Positions 54,847 to 64,000 of a stretch of 64,000 nucleotides of DNA are shown here, one piece after another. The notes below the pieces were generated by a model. It was not told where the DNA came from. It did no database searches and saw only the letters and a list, made by a program, of their open reading frames with translations. A program made the position numbers and the translations under genes. Position 1 is the stretch's first letter. Each line of letters opens with the position of its first letter. Source of the DNA: an uncultured Eubacteriales bacterium (GTDB taxonomy: Bacteria; Bacillota; Clostridia; TANB77; CAG-508); assembly GCA_948443845.1 (NCBI GenBank), contig CAOJUE010000007.1, positions 1-64,000 of the forward strand. The letters run 5' to 3'.

Positions 54847-55065
54847 CTACTTTGCTCTCCAAGTAATTCTGCCTTTACTTAAATCGTATGGCGACAATTC
54901 TAATTTTACTTTATCTCCTGGAAGAATTTTGATATAATTCATTCTTAATTTTCCAGAAATATGCGCCAATACTTGGTGACCATTTTCTAATTCTACTTTA
55001 AAATTTGTATTTGGTAGAGTTTCAACAACAACTCCCTCTACTTCAATAACGTCTTCTTTTGACAA
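54847..55065 (-). CDS. infA: Translation initiation factor IF-1
   Basis: 72 residues, OB fold: [71 protein letters not shown]. The start codon is TTG at 55065 behind AGGAGGAAAATAGC. IF-1 itself often has a weak start. Confidence 0.97.
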   Translation of the reverse strand: MSKEDVIEVEGVVVETLPNTNFKVELENGHQVLAHISGKLRMNYIKILPGDKVKLELSPYDLSKGRITWRAK

Positions 55066-55137
55066 GCTATTTTCCTCCTAAATTCAAGGTTTAATGGAAA
55101 TTATTTTCCAATTAAGCCTTTATAGTATACAACATTT

Positions 55138-55908
55138 TTAAATGATTGTCAATACTTTTGCTTCTTTTTCTGTAATTAAAATTGTATTTTCGTAATGAGC
55201 TGCTAAACTTCTATCTTCTGTTACAATTGTCCAACCGTCTTCCAATTCTAAAATATCTGGCTTTTTCTGAATTACCATGGGTTCTACAGCAATGGTCATT
55301 CCTTTTTCAAGACGCATTCCTTTTCCTTTTTTGCCATAATTAGGAACGCCTGGATCTTCATGCATTTCACGCCCGATTCCATGTCCTTGAAATTCTTTCA
55401 CAACACTGTAGCCAAATTTTTGAACATATTCATTTATCGCAAAAGAAATATCTCCCACACGATTTCCTTCTTTGGCAAATTTAATTCCTTCGAAAAAGGC
55501 TTGTTTGGTAACTTCCACAAGTTTTTTTGCTTCTTCTGAAACGTTTCCAACCAAATGTGTTCTTGCTGCATCACCATGAAAACCATTTTTTAGAACTACC
55601 AAATCGATGCTTACAATATCGCCATCTTTGATAATCGTTTTCTTGTTTGGAATTCCATGAATAATTTCATCGTTAATGGATACACACAAAGTCGATGGAA
55701 AATCCGGAACTCCATCTACACCACTTGGATAGCCTTTTTGAGCAGGAATTCCGCCTTTAGATTTGATGAATTCTTCTGCCATTTTGTCTAAGTCATAGGT
55801 GGACATTCCTGGCTTTATATTTTTTCCTAGCATATCATGTGTCTCAGCAGTAATCCTACAGGCTTCCATCATTAATTCAATTTCTCGTTCTGATTTTATG
55901 CTAACCAA
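55138..55908 (-). CDS. map: Methionine aminopeptidase
   Basis: 256 residues, M24A type. Metal ligands are in VSIDLVVLKNGFHGDAARTH (two Asp), GHGIGREMHEDP (His), and MTIAVEPM and TVVTEDRS-like end (two Glu). It removes initiator methionine. The start is TTG 55908 behind AAAGGAGAAGTAAA. Confidence 0.95.
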   Translation of the reverse strand: MVSIKSEREIELMMEACRITAETHDMLGKNIKPGMSTYDLDKMAEEFIKSKGGIPAQKGYPSGVDGVPDFPSTLCVSINDEIIHGIPNKKTIIKDGDIVSIDLVVLKNGFHGDAARTHLVGNVSEEAKKLVEVTKQAFFEGIKFAKEGNRVGDISFAINEYVQKFGYSVVKEFQGHGIGREMHEDPGVPNYGKKGKGMRLEKGMTIAVEPMVIQKKPDILELEDGWTIVTEDRSLAAHYENTILITEKEAKVLTII

Positions 55909-55920
55909 TTTACTTCTCCT

Positions 55921-56346
55921 TTATCTTTCATCGCCTTTTTCGGAATCTTGTTTTGCAGTTCTATCTACTCTGGCTTGCTTCGTTTGTGCTTCAAGCCATT
56001 CTCCTGCTATTCTCCATGCGTCTTCAGCACTCACTGATTCTTCTTGCTCCAAATTGGGTTTCACACTTTGATCTATTCTAGCCTGCATTGTTTGGTCTTT
56101 AAGCAACTCCTTTGCTATTTCCATTGCTTCTTCATCACTTTGATTCTTTCCTGCTAAAGTCTCATTTTCTTGTTCTGCTTTTGGATTTTCTGGCTCTTGT
56201 GCCTTATACTCATATGTTCCAGCCTTTATCACATTTCCTTGCGCCAAATTTTTCCCCGTTGATTCTCTCCATCTTCTAATCTTGTTCGTAATTTGATGCC
56301 ATATTCTCCAATAACTTTCTCTTAGTTTATCATAAAAATTACTCAT
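55921..56346 (-). CDS. Unknown protein with two tandem 35-residue repeats, between adk and map
   Basis: 141 residues: a basic aromatic N terminus (NFYDKLRESYWRIWHQITNKIRRWRES), then two similar units, EEAMEIAKELLKDQTMQARIDQSVK and EDAWRIAGEWLEAQTKQARVDRTAK, each followed by an acidic linker. ATG 56346 follows TAGGAGGATAAT. It lies inside an otherwise standard adk-map segment, and I recognise no homolog family. It is possibly a lineage-specific addition; cytoplasmic helical repeats are likely. Confidence 0.72.
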   Translation of the reverse strand: MSNFYDKLRESYWRIWHQITNKIRRWRESTGKNLAQGNVIKAGTYEYKAQEPENPKAEQENETLAGKNQSDEEAMEIAKELLKDQTMQARIDQSVKPNLEQEESVSAEDAWRIAGEWLEAQTKQARVDRTAKQDSEKGDER

Positions 56347-56412
56347 ATTATCCTCCTAAATAAAAATTTTTCAATCTTATATTGGGTACAATTTTTATTT
56401 CTTATGCAACTT

Positions 56413-57078
56413 TTATTGATTGATTTTTTTTAAGATATCATCTGCTACGTCTTTTCCGAGTCTTCCTGTTTTTTCACTGATTTCTTCGGTACACAAAACA
56501 CCTTTTTTATCATAAAATTCTACTAGCGGCAATGTTTTTTCATCATAGATGTCTAATCTATTTTTGATAGCTTGTTCGTCAGAATCGTCTTGTCTTTGAA
56601 CTAGTTCTGCACCACATTTATCGCAGATTCCTTCCTTTACTGGTGGATGCATTGTTAAATTATACGTTGTTTTGCAGGCTTGATTGGAACAAACTCTTCT
56701 GTTTAGAATTCTCTCGATGATTTCATCTTTTGGACTTGTTAAGTTGATAACCAAATCCACTTTTTTTCCTTTTTCTGCTAATATTTCGTCCAATTTTTCT
56801 GCTTGCGCGATATTACGTGGAAATCCATCCAAAATGGCTCCTGCTTGCGCATCTGGCTCATTTAGACGATCGACAACCATTGGAACGGTAATTTCGTCTG
56901 GAACTAATTGTCCTTTTGAAATATATTGATTGGCTTCAATTCCAAGAGGCGTTTCTTCTTTGATATTTTTTCTAAAAATATCTCCTGTTGAAATCTGTGG
57001 CCAGCCAAGACTTTCGCTTAGTAAACCTGCTACAGTCCCCTTTCCAGTTCCTTGCGCTCCTAACATTAAAATAACCAT
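56413..57078 (-). CDS. adk: Adenylate kinase
   Basis: 221 residues: Walker A LGAQGTGKGTVAG, the AMP-binding ISTGDIFRKNI and LDGFPRNIAQAE, and a long LID with four cysteines (CSNQACKTTYN...CDKCG) for zinc. It equilibrates ATP, ADP and AMP. Start ATG 57078 follows AAAGGAGGTAAAATT. It is between secY and map. Confidence 0.95.
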   Translation of the reverse strand: MVILMLGAQGTGKGTVAGLLSESLGWPQISTGDIFRKNIKEETPLGIEANQYISKGQLVPDEITVPMVVDRLNEPDAQAGAILDGFPRNIAQAEKLDEILAEKGKKVDLVINLTSPKDEIIERILNRRVCSNQACKTTYNLTMHPPVKEGICDKCGAELVQRQDDSDEQAIKNRLDIYDEKTLPLVEFYDKKGVLCTEEISEKTGRLGKDVADDILKKINQ

Positions 57079-57147
57079 AATTTTACCTCCTTTAAATTTA
57101 TAAATAAAACCAATTTTATCAACCAATCTTATTTATAAATTTAAACC

Positions 57148-57175
57148 GCAGGGGCGACTTTCTGCCGCCCACACG
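57148..57175. repeat. GGGGCG...CGCCC palindrome between secY and adk
   Basis: GGGGCGACTTTCTGCCGCCC followed by ACACG, a member of the dispersed GC palindrome family inside the ribosomal operon. Confidence 0.55.
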
Positions 57176-57183
57176 ATTCCTAT

Positions 57184-58509
57184 TTATTTTTCAAGAAATC
57201 CCTTGTAATGTCTCATTACTAATAATGATTCTAATTGTTGTACTGTCTCTAAAGCAACTCCAACAATAATCAAAATAGATGTTCCACCAAAAGACAAGTT
57301 CAAATTTGAAAATCTAAGTAGCATTGGCAAAATTGCAATAATACTTAAAAATACTGCTCCAAAGCAAGTTAATTTATTTAATGTGCTTTTTAAATAATCT
57401 GCTGTTGGTTTTCCAGCACGAATACCAGGAATAAATCCACCATTTTGCTTGATGTTGGTTGCCACTTCGTCTGGATTGAATGTCGCATACGTATAGAAAA
57501 AGGTAAATCCAACAATCAACAAGAAATACACAATTGCATTGGCAAGCGAATAGCCCCAGCCAACATTAGAAGATGATGTGGCAATCGAAAATTTATATAA
57601 TCCTGCTAAAAATCCTGCTCCACCAATTTTGTCACTCGCAAAAATTTGGATAATCATGGCTGGGAAAGTCATAAAACTACTTGCAAAAATAATTGGCATA
57701 ACACCTGCCATAGCAAGTTTTAGTGGAATATGTGTATTTTGTCCACCATACATTTTTCTTCCAACCACTTTTTTGGCATATTGCACTGGTATTTTTCTTT
57801 CAGCTTGTTGCACGAAAATAACACCTGCAATTAAAATAATTGCTCCAACAATAATTAGCAAAGCTGTAATAATTCCAACTGTGCTAACTGCACCTTCTGT
57901 TACAATTAAATTCCATAAAGTCACTAATCCTCTTGGTAAACCTGAAATGATACCAATAAAAATGATCATGGAAATACCATTTCCCACACCTTTGTTGGTA
58001 ATTTGTTCACCAAGCCACATTAAAATCGATGTACCTGTTATCAAAGATACCACGATAACAGCACCTGTTAAAAATCCTGTATCTTTGAAAATTCCAGAAG
58101 AACGATAAGAAATATAAATTCCTAACGCTTCTACCAAAGCCAATACAATTGCTGTTAATTTTGTATATTTATTGACTTTGGCACGAGAAGTCTCTCCACC
58201 TTCCTTCATTAATTTTTCTAAGGAAGGAATGATCATTCCCAATAATTGGATAACAATTGACGCTGTAATGTATGGCGTAATTGACATCGCAAAAATTGAC
58301 AAGTTTGAGAACGCTCCTCCTGAAATGGTATCAATCAAACTGGTTAGTGACATAGTTGATGAATTCATGGTTTCTGCTAAAGCAAAAGTATCGACTCCTG
58401 GGACTGTGATATAGCAGCCTAATCGAAATAAAACGATTAATAGTAGCGTATATAACAATCTTTTGCGGACATCAGCAGTTTTAAAAGCATTTTTTATTGT
58501 TTTAAACAC
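57184..58509 (-). CDS. secY: Protein translocase channel SecY
   Basis: 441 residues with ten membrane helices; FRLGCYITVPGVD starts the plug region, LSIFAMSITPYITASIVIQLL and GGFIPGIRAGKPTADYLKSTLNKLT are typical. It forms the SecYEG export channel. I start at GTG 58509 (VFKTIKNAFK), seven bases after GAGGTGG; the open frame reaches a GTG at 58524 inside rplO. Confidence 0.95.
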   Translation of the reverse strand: MFKTIKNAFKTADVRKRLLYTLLLIVLFRLGCYITVPGVDTFALAETMNSSTMSLTSLIDTISGGAFSNLSIFAMSITPYITASIVIQLLGMIIPSLEKLMKEGGETSRAKVNKYTKLTAIVLALVEALGIYISYRSSGIFKDTGFLTGAVIVVSLITGTSILMWLGEQITNKGVGNGISMIIFIGIISGLPRGLVTLWNLIVTEGAVSTVGIITALLIIVGAIILIAGVIFVQQAERKIPVQYAKKVVGRKMYGGQNTHIPLKLAMAGVMPIIFASSFMTFPAMIIQIFASDKIGGAGFLAGLYKFSIATSSSNVGWGYSLANAIVYFLLIVGFTFFYTYATFNPDEVATNIKQNGGFIPGIRAGKPTADYLKSTLNKLTCFGAVFLSIIAILPMLLRFSNLNLSFGGTSILIIVGVALETVQQLESLLVMRHYKGFLEK

Positions 58510-58510
58510 C

Positions 58511-58945
58511 TTAAACCACCTCACACTTTCCGCCCGCAGCTTCTATTTTTTCTTGTGCTGCTTTTGTAAATCTTGTTGCTTTTACTGTTAATTTTTTATC
58601 TAATTTTCCAGTTGCTAAAATAACGATTCCATCATTTACTTTACCAATAATTCCGTCTTTTAATAAAGTTTCAGCATTTACTTCAGTAGCTGTTGATTTG
58701 TTAAGCATGGTTAATGTTACTTCTGTGTAAGTTTTTGCATTGAAATTATTAAATCCTCTTTTTGGTAATCTTCTATATAATGGTGTTTGACCACCTTCGA
58801 AACCTCTTCTTACGCCACCACCAGATCTTGCTTTTTGTCCTTTTTGTCCTCTACCAGATGTTTTTCCTAGTCCAGAAGCGATTCCGCGTCCAACTCTTTT
58901 TTTCGTTTTTGTTTTAACATTTGGATGTAAATTTCCTAATTCCAT
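58511..58945 (-). CDS. rplO: Ribosomal protein uL15
   Basis: 144 residues: [68 protein letters not shown] 58945 follows AAGGAGGTGCAAAAC; the GTG at 58954 overlaps that site. The end abuts the secY start. Confidence 0.96.
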   Translation of the reverse strand: MELGNLHPNVKTKTKKRVGRGIASGLGKTSGRGQKGQKARSGGGVRRGFEGGQTPLYRRLPKRGFNNFNAKTYTEVTLTMLNKSTATEVNAETLLKDGIIGKVNDGIVILATGKLDKKLTVKATRFTKAAQEKIEAAGGKCEVV

Positions 58946-59075
58946 GTTTTGCACCTCCTTATAAATTGATTTTATCTTATAAATTTTTTCAATACTTTTT
59001 ACAAGGGTTGTATCGTATACAACCGAAAGTCATCTTTGGGTTACATACTATGCAACCCTTATATTTTAGTATGTT
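58946..59075. other. rpsE-rplO spacer lacking rpmD, with a nested hairpin
   Basis: Where rpmD (uL30) normally lies there are only 130 bases with no frame for it. They hold an outer repeat AAGGGTTG...CAACCCTT (59003-59058) enclosing GGTTGTA...TACAACC and GGGTTACAT...ATGCAACCC stems. Confidence 0.7.
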
Positions 59076-59570
59076 TTACAAAATTTCAGAAACTTTCTTT
59101 CCTCTTTTCTTCGCTACTGCTTCTACTGTTTGCATATTTTTTAATGCATCAAGTGTAGCAAAAACAACATTTCTTGGATTTGTGGTTCCTAAAACTTTTG
59201 AATTAATATCTTTGTATCCTGCAAGTTCTAATACAGGTCTTACGCTACCACCTGCAATGATACCAGAACCTTCTGTTCCTGGTTTTACCATAACGCGAGC
59301 ACTACCAAATGTTCCAATATATTCATGAGGAATTGTTGTTCCAACGATTGGAACTGTAATTAAGTTTTTCTTTGCTTCTTCGATTGCTTTTTTGATGGCA
59401 TCTGGAACTTCTGCTGCTTTACCATTTCCTACACCAATGTGTCCTTGTTCATCTCCAACAACAACAACTGCGCTGAATCTGAAAGTTCTACCACCTTTAA
59501 CAACTTTTGCAACTCTGTTAATGGCAACAACTTTTTCTTTTAATTCTTGGCTTACTTTTTCTTCTTCCAT
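59076..59570 (-). CDS. rpsE: Ribosomal protein uS5
   Basis: 164 residues: the double-stranded-RNA-like N domain ([57 protein letters not shown]) and the C domain ([38 protein letters not shown]). It contributes to mRNA entry and decoding accuracy. Confidence 0.97.
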   Translation of the reverse strand: MEEEKVSQELKEKVVAINRVAKVVKGGRTFRFSAVVVVGDEQGHIGVGNGKAAEVPDAIKKAIEEAKKNLITVPIVGTTIPHEYIGTFGSARVMVKPGTEGSGIIAGGSVRPVLELAGYKDINSKVLGTTNPRNVVFATLDALKNMQTVEAVAKKRGKKVSEIL

Positions 59571-59591
59571 GTTTTTTCTTTCTCCTTTCTC

Positions 59592-59951
59592 CTAAAATTC
59601 TAAACCTGCTTCACGTGCTGCATCTGCTAATTCTTTTACAACACCATGATAAATAAATCCGCCTCGATCAAAAACAACGTTTTTGATTTTTTTATCAAGT
59701 GCTTTTTTAGCAATTGCTGTTCCAACTTCTTTGGCTGCTTCTTTATTGGCTTTTTTTGTTTTGATGTCTTTATCCATGGTTGATACATAAACTAATGTTT
59801 CGCCTTTTACGTCATCAATAATTTGAGCAATGATATTTTGATTGGTTCTGCAAACTGCTAATCTTGGAATCTCAGTTGTTCCACTGATTTTGGTACGAAC
59901 TCTTTTATGTCTTCTTTGACGTTCTTCTTTTCGATTGATTTTCGTAATCAT
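59592..59951 (-). CDS. rplR: Ribosomal protein uL18
   Basis: 119 residues: [34 protein letters not shown] and the closing [28 protein letters not shown]. It binds 5S rRNA. Confidence 0.96.
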   Translation of the reverse strand: MITKINRKEERQRRHKRVRTKISGTTEIPRLAVCRTNQNIIAQIIDDVKGETLVYVSTMDKDIKTKKANKEAAKEVGTAIAKKALDKKIKNVVFDRGGFIYHGVVKELADAAREAGLEF

Positions 59952-60056
59952 TTTTTTCTCCTTTCTTTTTTGGGCATAGTAGGTTTTCTAAGAAGTTAAC
60001 TCCGCTTACGCTACGTTAACAAAGTAATCCGTAACGCTCCTTACGTCGCGAACGGC
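59952..60056. other. rplF-rplR spacer with a palindrome
   Basis: GTTAAC...GTTAAC palindrome (59996-60021) and a GGGCATAGTAGG stretch resembling a decayed copy of the 31548 element. No gene is present. Confidence 0.45.
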
Positions 60057-60596
60057 TTACTTCTTGCCTGCCTTACCTTCTTTGCGTCTAATCGTTTCAT
60101 AATCATATTTAATACCTTTACCACGATAAACTTCTGGTGGTCTTTTGGTTCTCACATTGGCTGCTATTTGACCAACTAATTCTTTGTCAATTCCTTTTAC
60201 AATTACTTCATTTTGACTTGGTACATCAAAAGTAATTCCTTCTGGTGCTTCCATTTCTACTTGATGAGAATATCCTAAATTCATCACCAATTTATTTCCT
60301 TGTTTTTGGGCTCTGTATCCAACACCATTGATTTCTAATTTCTTTTCAAAACCGTTTACGGTTCCTTCAATCATGTTGTTGATTAAAGTTCTTGTTAAAC
60401 CATGTAAACTTCTGTTTGCAGGTTCATCATCTGGTCTTGTAACTTTTAAGACTTTGTCTTCTAAAGTTACTTTCATGTTTTCATGAATTTCTCTTTCTAA
60501 TGTTCCTTTTGGACCTTTTACTGTCACTTTTTGACCGTCGATTTTTACTTCAACATTGTCTGGCACAGTAATTGGTTTGTTTCCTATTCTTGACAT
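60057..60596 (-). CDS. rplF: Ribosomal protein uL6
   Basis: 179 residues: [38 protein letters not shown] and the C-terminal [31 protein letters not shown]. It lies near the GTPase-associated centre. Confidence 0.97.
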   Translation of the reverse strand: MSRIGNKPITVPDNVEVKIDGQKVTVKGPKGTLEREIHENMKVTLEDKVLKVTRPDDEPANRSLHGLTRTLINNMIEGTVNGFEKKLEINGVGYRAQKQGNKLVMNLGYSHQVEMEAPEGITFDVPSQNEVIVKGIDKELVGQIAANVRTKRPPEVYRGKGIKYDYETIRRKEGKAGKK

Positions 60597-60672
60597 TTTT
60601 TATTTCTCCCTTCTTAAATTGTTTCTTATAAAATTTATAAGAATTTTCAGAATTAATTATTAATTTTATATA

Positions 60673-60717
60673 ATATCGACGAGTAAATTTTTACTTCGTA
60701 AAAATTTCCACGCTCAG
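60673..60717. repeat. AT-rich hairpin with AGCGTG/ACTCG flanks (copy 2)
   Basis: On the minus strand GAGCGTGGAAATTTTTACGAAGTAAAAATTTACTCG, between rpsH and rplF; inverted relative to copy 1 at 54529. Confidence 0.6.
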
Positions 60718-60765
60718 TTCTAATCTCAGTCTGCTTTCTAAGCAAGCTACTTTTCTAGTTTTACC

Positions 60766-61164
60766 TTACCAGACATAAGCCAATACTTCGCCGCCGATTC
60801 CTAGTTCACGAGCTTTTTTATCTGTCATAATTCCTTTGGATGTTGAAATCAATGCGATCCCTAAGCCATTTAAAACTTTAGGCAATTCATCTTTTGAGGC
60901 ATAGATTCTTAAGCCTGGTTTACTAATTCTTTTTAAACCATCAATTACTCGATTTCCTTTTTCGTCATATTTCAATGTGATTCTTAAAATTCCTTGAATT
61001 CCATCTTCGATTTCTTCAAACGATTTGATATATCCTTCTTCTAGTAAATTTTCTGCGATTGCTTTTTTCATTTTTGAGCTAGGTATATCCACTGTTTTGA
61101 ATTTATTTGTGTTCGCATTTCTGATTCTTGTTAACATATCTGCAATTGGATCCGTTATATTCAC
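60766..61164 (-). CDS. rpsH: Ribosomal protein uS8
   Basis: 132 residues: [45 protein letters not shown] and the C-terminal [27 protein letters not shown]. It binds 16S helix 21 and, in relatives, regulates the spc operon. Confidence 0.97.
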   Translation of the reverse strand: MNITDPIADMLTRIRNANTNKFKTVDIPSSKMKKAIAENLLEEGYIKSFEEIEDGIQGILRITLKYDEKGNRVIDGLKRISKPGLRIYASKDELPKVLNGLGIALISTSKGIMTDKKARELGIGGEVLAYVW

Positions 61165-61201
61165 TTATTTTTCCCTCCTTTTTCTAACTTCTAGTTTTGA
61201 T

Positions 61202-61387
61202 TTACCAACTTGCTTTCTTTACACCAGGAATTTCTCCCTTATGAGCCAATTCTCTGAAACAAATACGGCAAATTCCAAATTTTCTGATATAGGCATGTGG
61301 TCTTCCACAAATTTTGCAACGATTGTATTCTCTTGTTCTATATTTTTGCTCTCTGGCACATTTCACTTTTAATGATTTTTTAGCCAT
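61202..61387 (-). CDS. rpsN: Ribosomal protein uS14, zinc-binding form
   Basis: 61 residues (type Z): [61 protein letters not shown] with two CxxC pairs. Confidence 0.97.
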   Translation of the reverse strand: MAKKSLKVKCAREQKYRTREYNRCKICGRPHAYIRKFGICRICFRELAHKGEIPGVKKASW

Positions 61388-61404
61388 CGTTTTCTCCTTT
61401 CTTT

Positions 61405-61944
61405 TTAGTTTCGGAATGGCATTCCCAATAAAGATAGCAATTCTTTTGCTTCTTCATCTGTTTTAGCAGTTGTTACAAATATAATATCCATACCTCTTAC
61501 TTTGTCGATTTTATCATATTCAATTTCTGGGAAAATTAATTGTTCTTTAATTCCCATTGAATAATTTCCTCTACCATCAAATGCATGAGCAGATACTCCT
61601 CTAAAATCTCTTACTCTTGGTAAAGCCACATTAAATAATTTTTGTGCAAAATCATACATTTTTCCTGCTCTTAATGTTACTTTGCAACCAATTTTTGCTC
61701 CCTCTCTTAATTTAAAAGCAGCAATCGATTTTTTTGCTTTTGTAATAACTGGTTTTTGACCTGTGATTTGTGTTAAATCATTCACTGCGTTATCCAAAGC
61801 TTTTGGATTATCCTTCGTTTCACCTAATCCAATATTAATGACGATTTTTTCCAATTTTGGAACTTGCATAACTGATGTATAATTAAATTTTTTCATAAGC
61901 GCTGGTACTACTTCTTTTCCATATTGTTCTTTCAGTACTTCCAT
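61405..61944 (-). CDS. rplE: Ribosomal protein uL5
   Basis: 179 residues: [72 protein letters not shown]. It contacts 5S rRNA and the P-site tRNA. Confidence 0.97.
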   Translation of the reverse strand: MEVLKEQYGKEVVPALMKKFNYTSVMQVPKLEKIVINIGLGETKDNPKALDNAVNDLTQITGQKPVITKAKKSIAAFKLREGAKIGCKVTLRAGKMYDFAQKLFNVALPRVRDFRGVSAHAFDGRGNYSMGIKEQLIFPEIEYDKIDKVRGMDIIFVTTAKTDEEAKELLSLLGMPFRN

Positions 61945-61971
61945 TTGATAAAACTCCTCCTTTCTACTTAA

Positions 61972-62289
61972 CTATTTTAATTTTGCTCCGCATTTTTTAC
62001 AAATACGTATTTTTTCGCCTTTTTCTTCGCTAAATCCAACTTTTGTTGCTTTTCCGCATTTTGAACATACGACATTTACTTTGCTACTATCAATTGGACA
62101 TTCGCTTGAAATAATTCCGCCTTCATCGCCTTGTTTTCTTGGTTTAACGTGTTTTTTTCTAACATTCACACCTTTTACGATGACTTTATTTTTCTTAGGA
62201 ATCACTTCAATTACTTCGCCTGTTTTATCTTTGTCATTTCCTGATAAAACTTTGACATTATCACCTTTTTTGATTTTCAATTTCTTCAC
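61972..62289 (-). CDS. rplX: Ribosomal protein uL24
   Basis: 105 residues: the KOW motif (KKGDNVKVLSGNDKDKTGEVIEVIPKKNKVIVKGVNVRKKHVKP) and a C-terminal zinc ribbon CSKCGKAT...CKKCGAKLK. It is an early large-subunit assembly protein. Confidence 0.97.
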   Translation of the reverse strand: MKKLKIKKGDNVKVLSGNDKDKTGEVIEVIPKKNKVIVKGVNVRKKHVKPRKQGDEGGIISSECPIDSSKVNVVCSKCGKATKVGFSEEKGEKIRICKKCGAKLK

Positions 62290-62321
62290 CTCAAATTCTT
62301 CTTAAATTTTCGAATTTTGTT

Positions 62322-62690
62322 TTATAAAACTTCTGGAGCCAAAGACAAAATCTTCAAATAATTTTTATCTCTTAACTCTCTTGCTACTGGTCCAAAGATA
62401 CGTGTTCCTTTTGGAGTTCCGTCATCACGAATGATAACAGCAGCATTTTCATCGAATTTTACATAAGAACCATCTGGACGTCTTACGCCTTTTTTTGTTC
62501 TAACAACGACTGCTTTAACAACTTCTCCTTTTTTAACAACGCCACCTGGTGTAGCAGATTTAACAGAAGCAACTATTACATCACCTATTTCAGCATATCT
62601 TCTATATGATCCGCCTAAACATCTGATACACATAATTTCTTTTGCACCAGTGTTATCAGCAACTTTTAATATCGTTTGTTGTTGTACCAT
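62322..62690 (-). CDS. rplN: Ribosomal protein uL14
   Basis: 122 residues: [44 protein letters not shown] and the end [19 protein letters not shown]. It forms intersubunit bridges. Confidence 0.97.
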   Translation of the reverse strand: MVQQQTILKVADNTGAKEIMCIRCLGGSYRRYAEIGDVIVASVKSATPGGVVKKGEVVKAVVVRTKKGVRRPDGSYVKFDENAAVIIRDDGTPKGTRIFGPVARELRDKNYLKILSLAPEVL

Positions 62691-62729
62691 TTTTAAGGTT
62701 CCTCCTTCTTTCTTTCTTCAAGTTTAAGC

Positions 62730-62993
62730 TTATTTTACAATTGCTTTTTCTACTATTTTTACAAGTCTCCATCTTTTATCTTTCGATAATGGTCTTGTTT
62801 CCATCACTTCAACTTTATCGCCCACTTTGCACTCGTTTTGCTCATCATGAGCTTTTAATTTATAAGTTCTTTTTACTGTTTTCTTATAAATTGGATGTGC
62901 CACGCTGTCTTCCACAGCAACTACAATTGTTTTATCCATTTTATCCGAAACAACAGTACCAATCATGGTTTTACGAAGATTTCTCTCTCCCAT
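62730..62993 (-). CDS. rpsQ: Ribosomal protein uS17
   Basis: 87 residues, OB fold: [75 protein letters not shown]. Confidence 0.97.
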   Translation of the reverse strand: MGERNLRKTMIGTVVSDKMDKTIVVAVEDSVAHPIYKKTVKRTYKLKAHDEQNECKVGDKVEVMETRPLSKDKRWRLVKIVEKAIVK

Positions 62994-63081
62994 ACAAGAC
63001 TATCTCCTTTCTAAAATTTTCTAAGGTTTGCAATTCTGCTTTGCTTCATTGCATAAGTGATTCGTATGGCTCATACTTCGC

Positions 63082-63279
63082 CTACGACCCACTTATCTCT
63101 CTTTTTCTAAGTATTGTCTTTACTCTGGCAATTTGACGTCTAACTTCTCTGATTCTCATTGGATTATCCAATCCATTTGTCGCTAAACTAAAACGTAATT
63201 TAAATAATTCCGATTTTAATTCGCTAAGTTCTTTTTCTAGCTCAGGTGAAGACATTTCATTAATTTTCTTATTCTTCAT
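63082..63279 (-). CDS. rpmC: Ribosomal protein uL29
   Basis: 65 residues: [61 protein letters not shown]. The start lies inside the last codons of rplP, so translation is coupled. Confidence 0.96.
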   Translation of the reverse strand: MKNKKINEMSSPELEKELSELKSELFKLRFSLATNGLDNPMRIREVRRQIARVKTILRKREISGS

Positions 63280-63703
63280 CTAAATCACCGCCTACTTCTC
63301 TTTTTACAAATTTTGTTTTTACAGGTAATTTATGTCCTGCAAGTCTTAAAGCCTCTCTTGCAACATCTTCTGAAACATCAGAAAGTTCAAACATAACTCT
63401 ACCTGGTTTTACAACTGCTACCCAATATTCAGGAGCACCTTTACCTTTACCCATACGAGTACCGATTGGTTTACTAGTAATTGGTTTGTCTGGAAATACT
63501 TTAATCCAAACTTTTCCACCTCTTTTGATATAACGTGTCATAGCAATTCTGGCAGCCTCGATTTGATTGGAAGTAATCCAACCAGCTGTTGTTGCTTGAA
63601 GTCCGAATTGTCCTTCATTAACAACATTTCCTCTAGTGGCATTTCCTCTATTTCTACCTTTTTGCATTTTTCTAAATTTTGTTTTTTTAGGCATTAATGG
63701 CAT
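63269..63703 (-). CDS. rplP: Ribosomal protein uL16
   Basis: 144 residues: [72 protein letters not shown]. Start ATG 63703 overlaps the rpsC stop (TAATG) behind GGAGG. It helps position the A- and P-site tRNAs. Confidence 0.97.
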   Translation of the reverse strand: MPLMPKKTKFRKMQKGRNRGNATRGNVVNEGQFGLQATTAGWITSNQIEAARIAMTRYIKRGGKVWIKVFPDKPITSKPIGTRMGKGKGAPEYWVAVVKPGRVMFELSDVSEDVAREALRLAGHKLPVKTKFVKREVGGDLDEE

Positions 63704-64000
63704 TAGTCTCTACCTCCTTCTTGTGCTTCTTTTTTTGCTGGAAGTATTTCACCTTTATAAATCCAAACTTTTACACCTATTTTTCCATATGTGGTATCTG
63801 CTTCTGCAAATCCATAATCAATATCTGCTCTCAAAGTTTGTAGCGGAATCGTTCCTTCTTTATAAAATTCAGTTCTAGCCATATCTGCTCCACCTAATCT
63901 TCCAGATACAGAAGATTTAATACCTAAAGCACCTGCTTTCATTGATTTTTGCATACATTGTTTCATGGCTCTTCTGAAAGAAATTCTTCTTTCCAATTGA
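63703..64000 (-). CDS. rpsC: Ribosomal protein uS3 (partial, 3' part)
   Basis: The last 98 or so residues of uS3 are inside the window: [86 protein letters not shown]. The 5' part lies past base 64000. It belongs to the S10 operon upstream of rplP. Confidence 0.96.
   Translation of the reverse strand, partial: QLERRISFRRAMKQCMQKSMKAGALGIKSSVSGRLGGADMARTEFYKEGTIPLQTLRADIDYGFAEADTTYGKIGVKVWIYKGEILPAKKEAQEGGRD

Noticed and set aside
57578..58108. 176-codon plus-strand frame opposite secY
   Set aside because: Antisense shadow of a membrane protein gene; no start signal and biased Ile/Pro/Lys composition typical of such shadows.

Overview
This window looks like chromosome from a low-GC, spore-forming member of the Clostridia, probably an uncultured gut lineage. 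The sequence is AT-rich throughout. It carries spoIIAA-spoIIAB-sigF, spoVAC-spoVAD-spoVAE, spoIID and spoVS, a Gram-positive type IV pilus operon, RNase J, and an S10/spc/alpha ribosomal block in the usual Firmicutes order. I saw no rRNA, tRNA, CRISPR array, complete insertion sequence or prophage.

Layout. (1) 1-13 kb, minus strand: an envelope polysaccharide locus with dTDP-rhamnose synthesis (rfbDACB), two glycosyltransferase genes, a Wzm/Wzt-type ABC exporter and two methyltransferase genes; the last has an 84-bp coiled-coil repeat that runs off the window edge. (2) 13-16 kb: a pilin-like surface protein with a fibronectin-like domain, a ribbon-helix-helix gene, spoVS and a decayed Rpn-type gene. 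(3) 16-26 kb, minus strand: the pilus operon pilM/N fusion, pilO-like, pilP-like, major pilin, PilD-like protein, minor pilin, pilB, pilT, pilC. (4) 26-34.6 kb: dodecin, spoVA genes, two DUF421 genes, a Ca2+/Na+ antiporter, a GT51 transglycosylase and a polysaccharide deacetylase. (5) 34.7-41 kb: purF, a DUF951 gene, gltX, an MNT nucleotidyltransferase with a broken HEPN partner, RNase J. (6) 41-46 kb: spoIID, the spoIIA operon, small membrane genes with strong sigma-A promoters, an M23 peptidase. (7) 46-51 kb: efp, a pepP-like peptidase, a second prepilin peptidase, a YqeG-type phosphatase, an MFS transporter. (8) 51-64 kb, minus strand: rplQ to rpsC, without rpmD between rpsE and rplO.

Main discovery. 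Ten otherwise healthy genes are each interrupted by one or two single-base frame changes, twelve sites in all, and all twelve have the same form. An in-frame CGG codon sits at the break. Skipping its C (+1) leaves a glycine codon GGN, from which the family sequence continues to the expected end. Affected genes are the second methyltransferase, rfbB (two sites), both prepilin-peptidase-type genes (one and two sites), pilM/N, dodecin, spoVAC, spoVAE, the second DUF421 gene and the polysaccharide deacetylase. In my manual scan of all other genes, CGG occurs as an ordinary in-frame arginine codon only twice, both in one pair of related small genes at 44-45 kb. The simplest reading is that CGG is largely not a sense codon here and that CGGN is read as glycine with a +1 shift, perhaps by an expanded-anticodon tRNA or because CGG is unassigned. 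A systematic sequencing artefact is the main alternative, but the constant codon phase argues against it.
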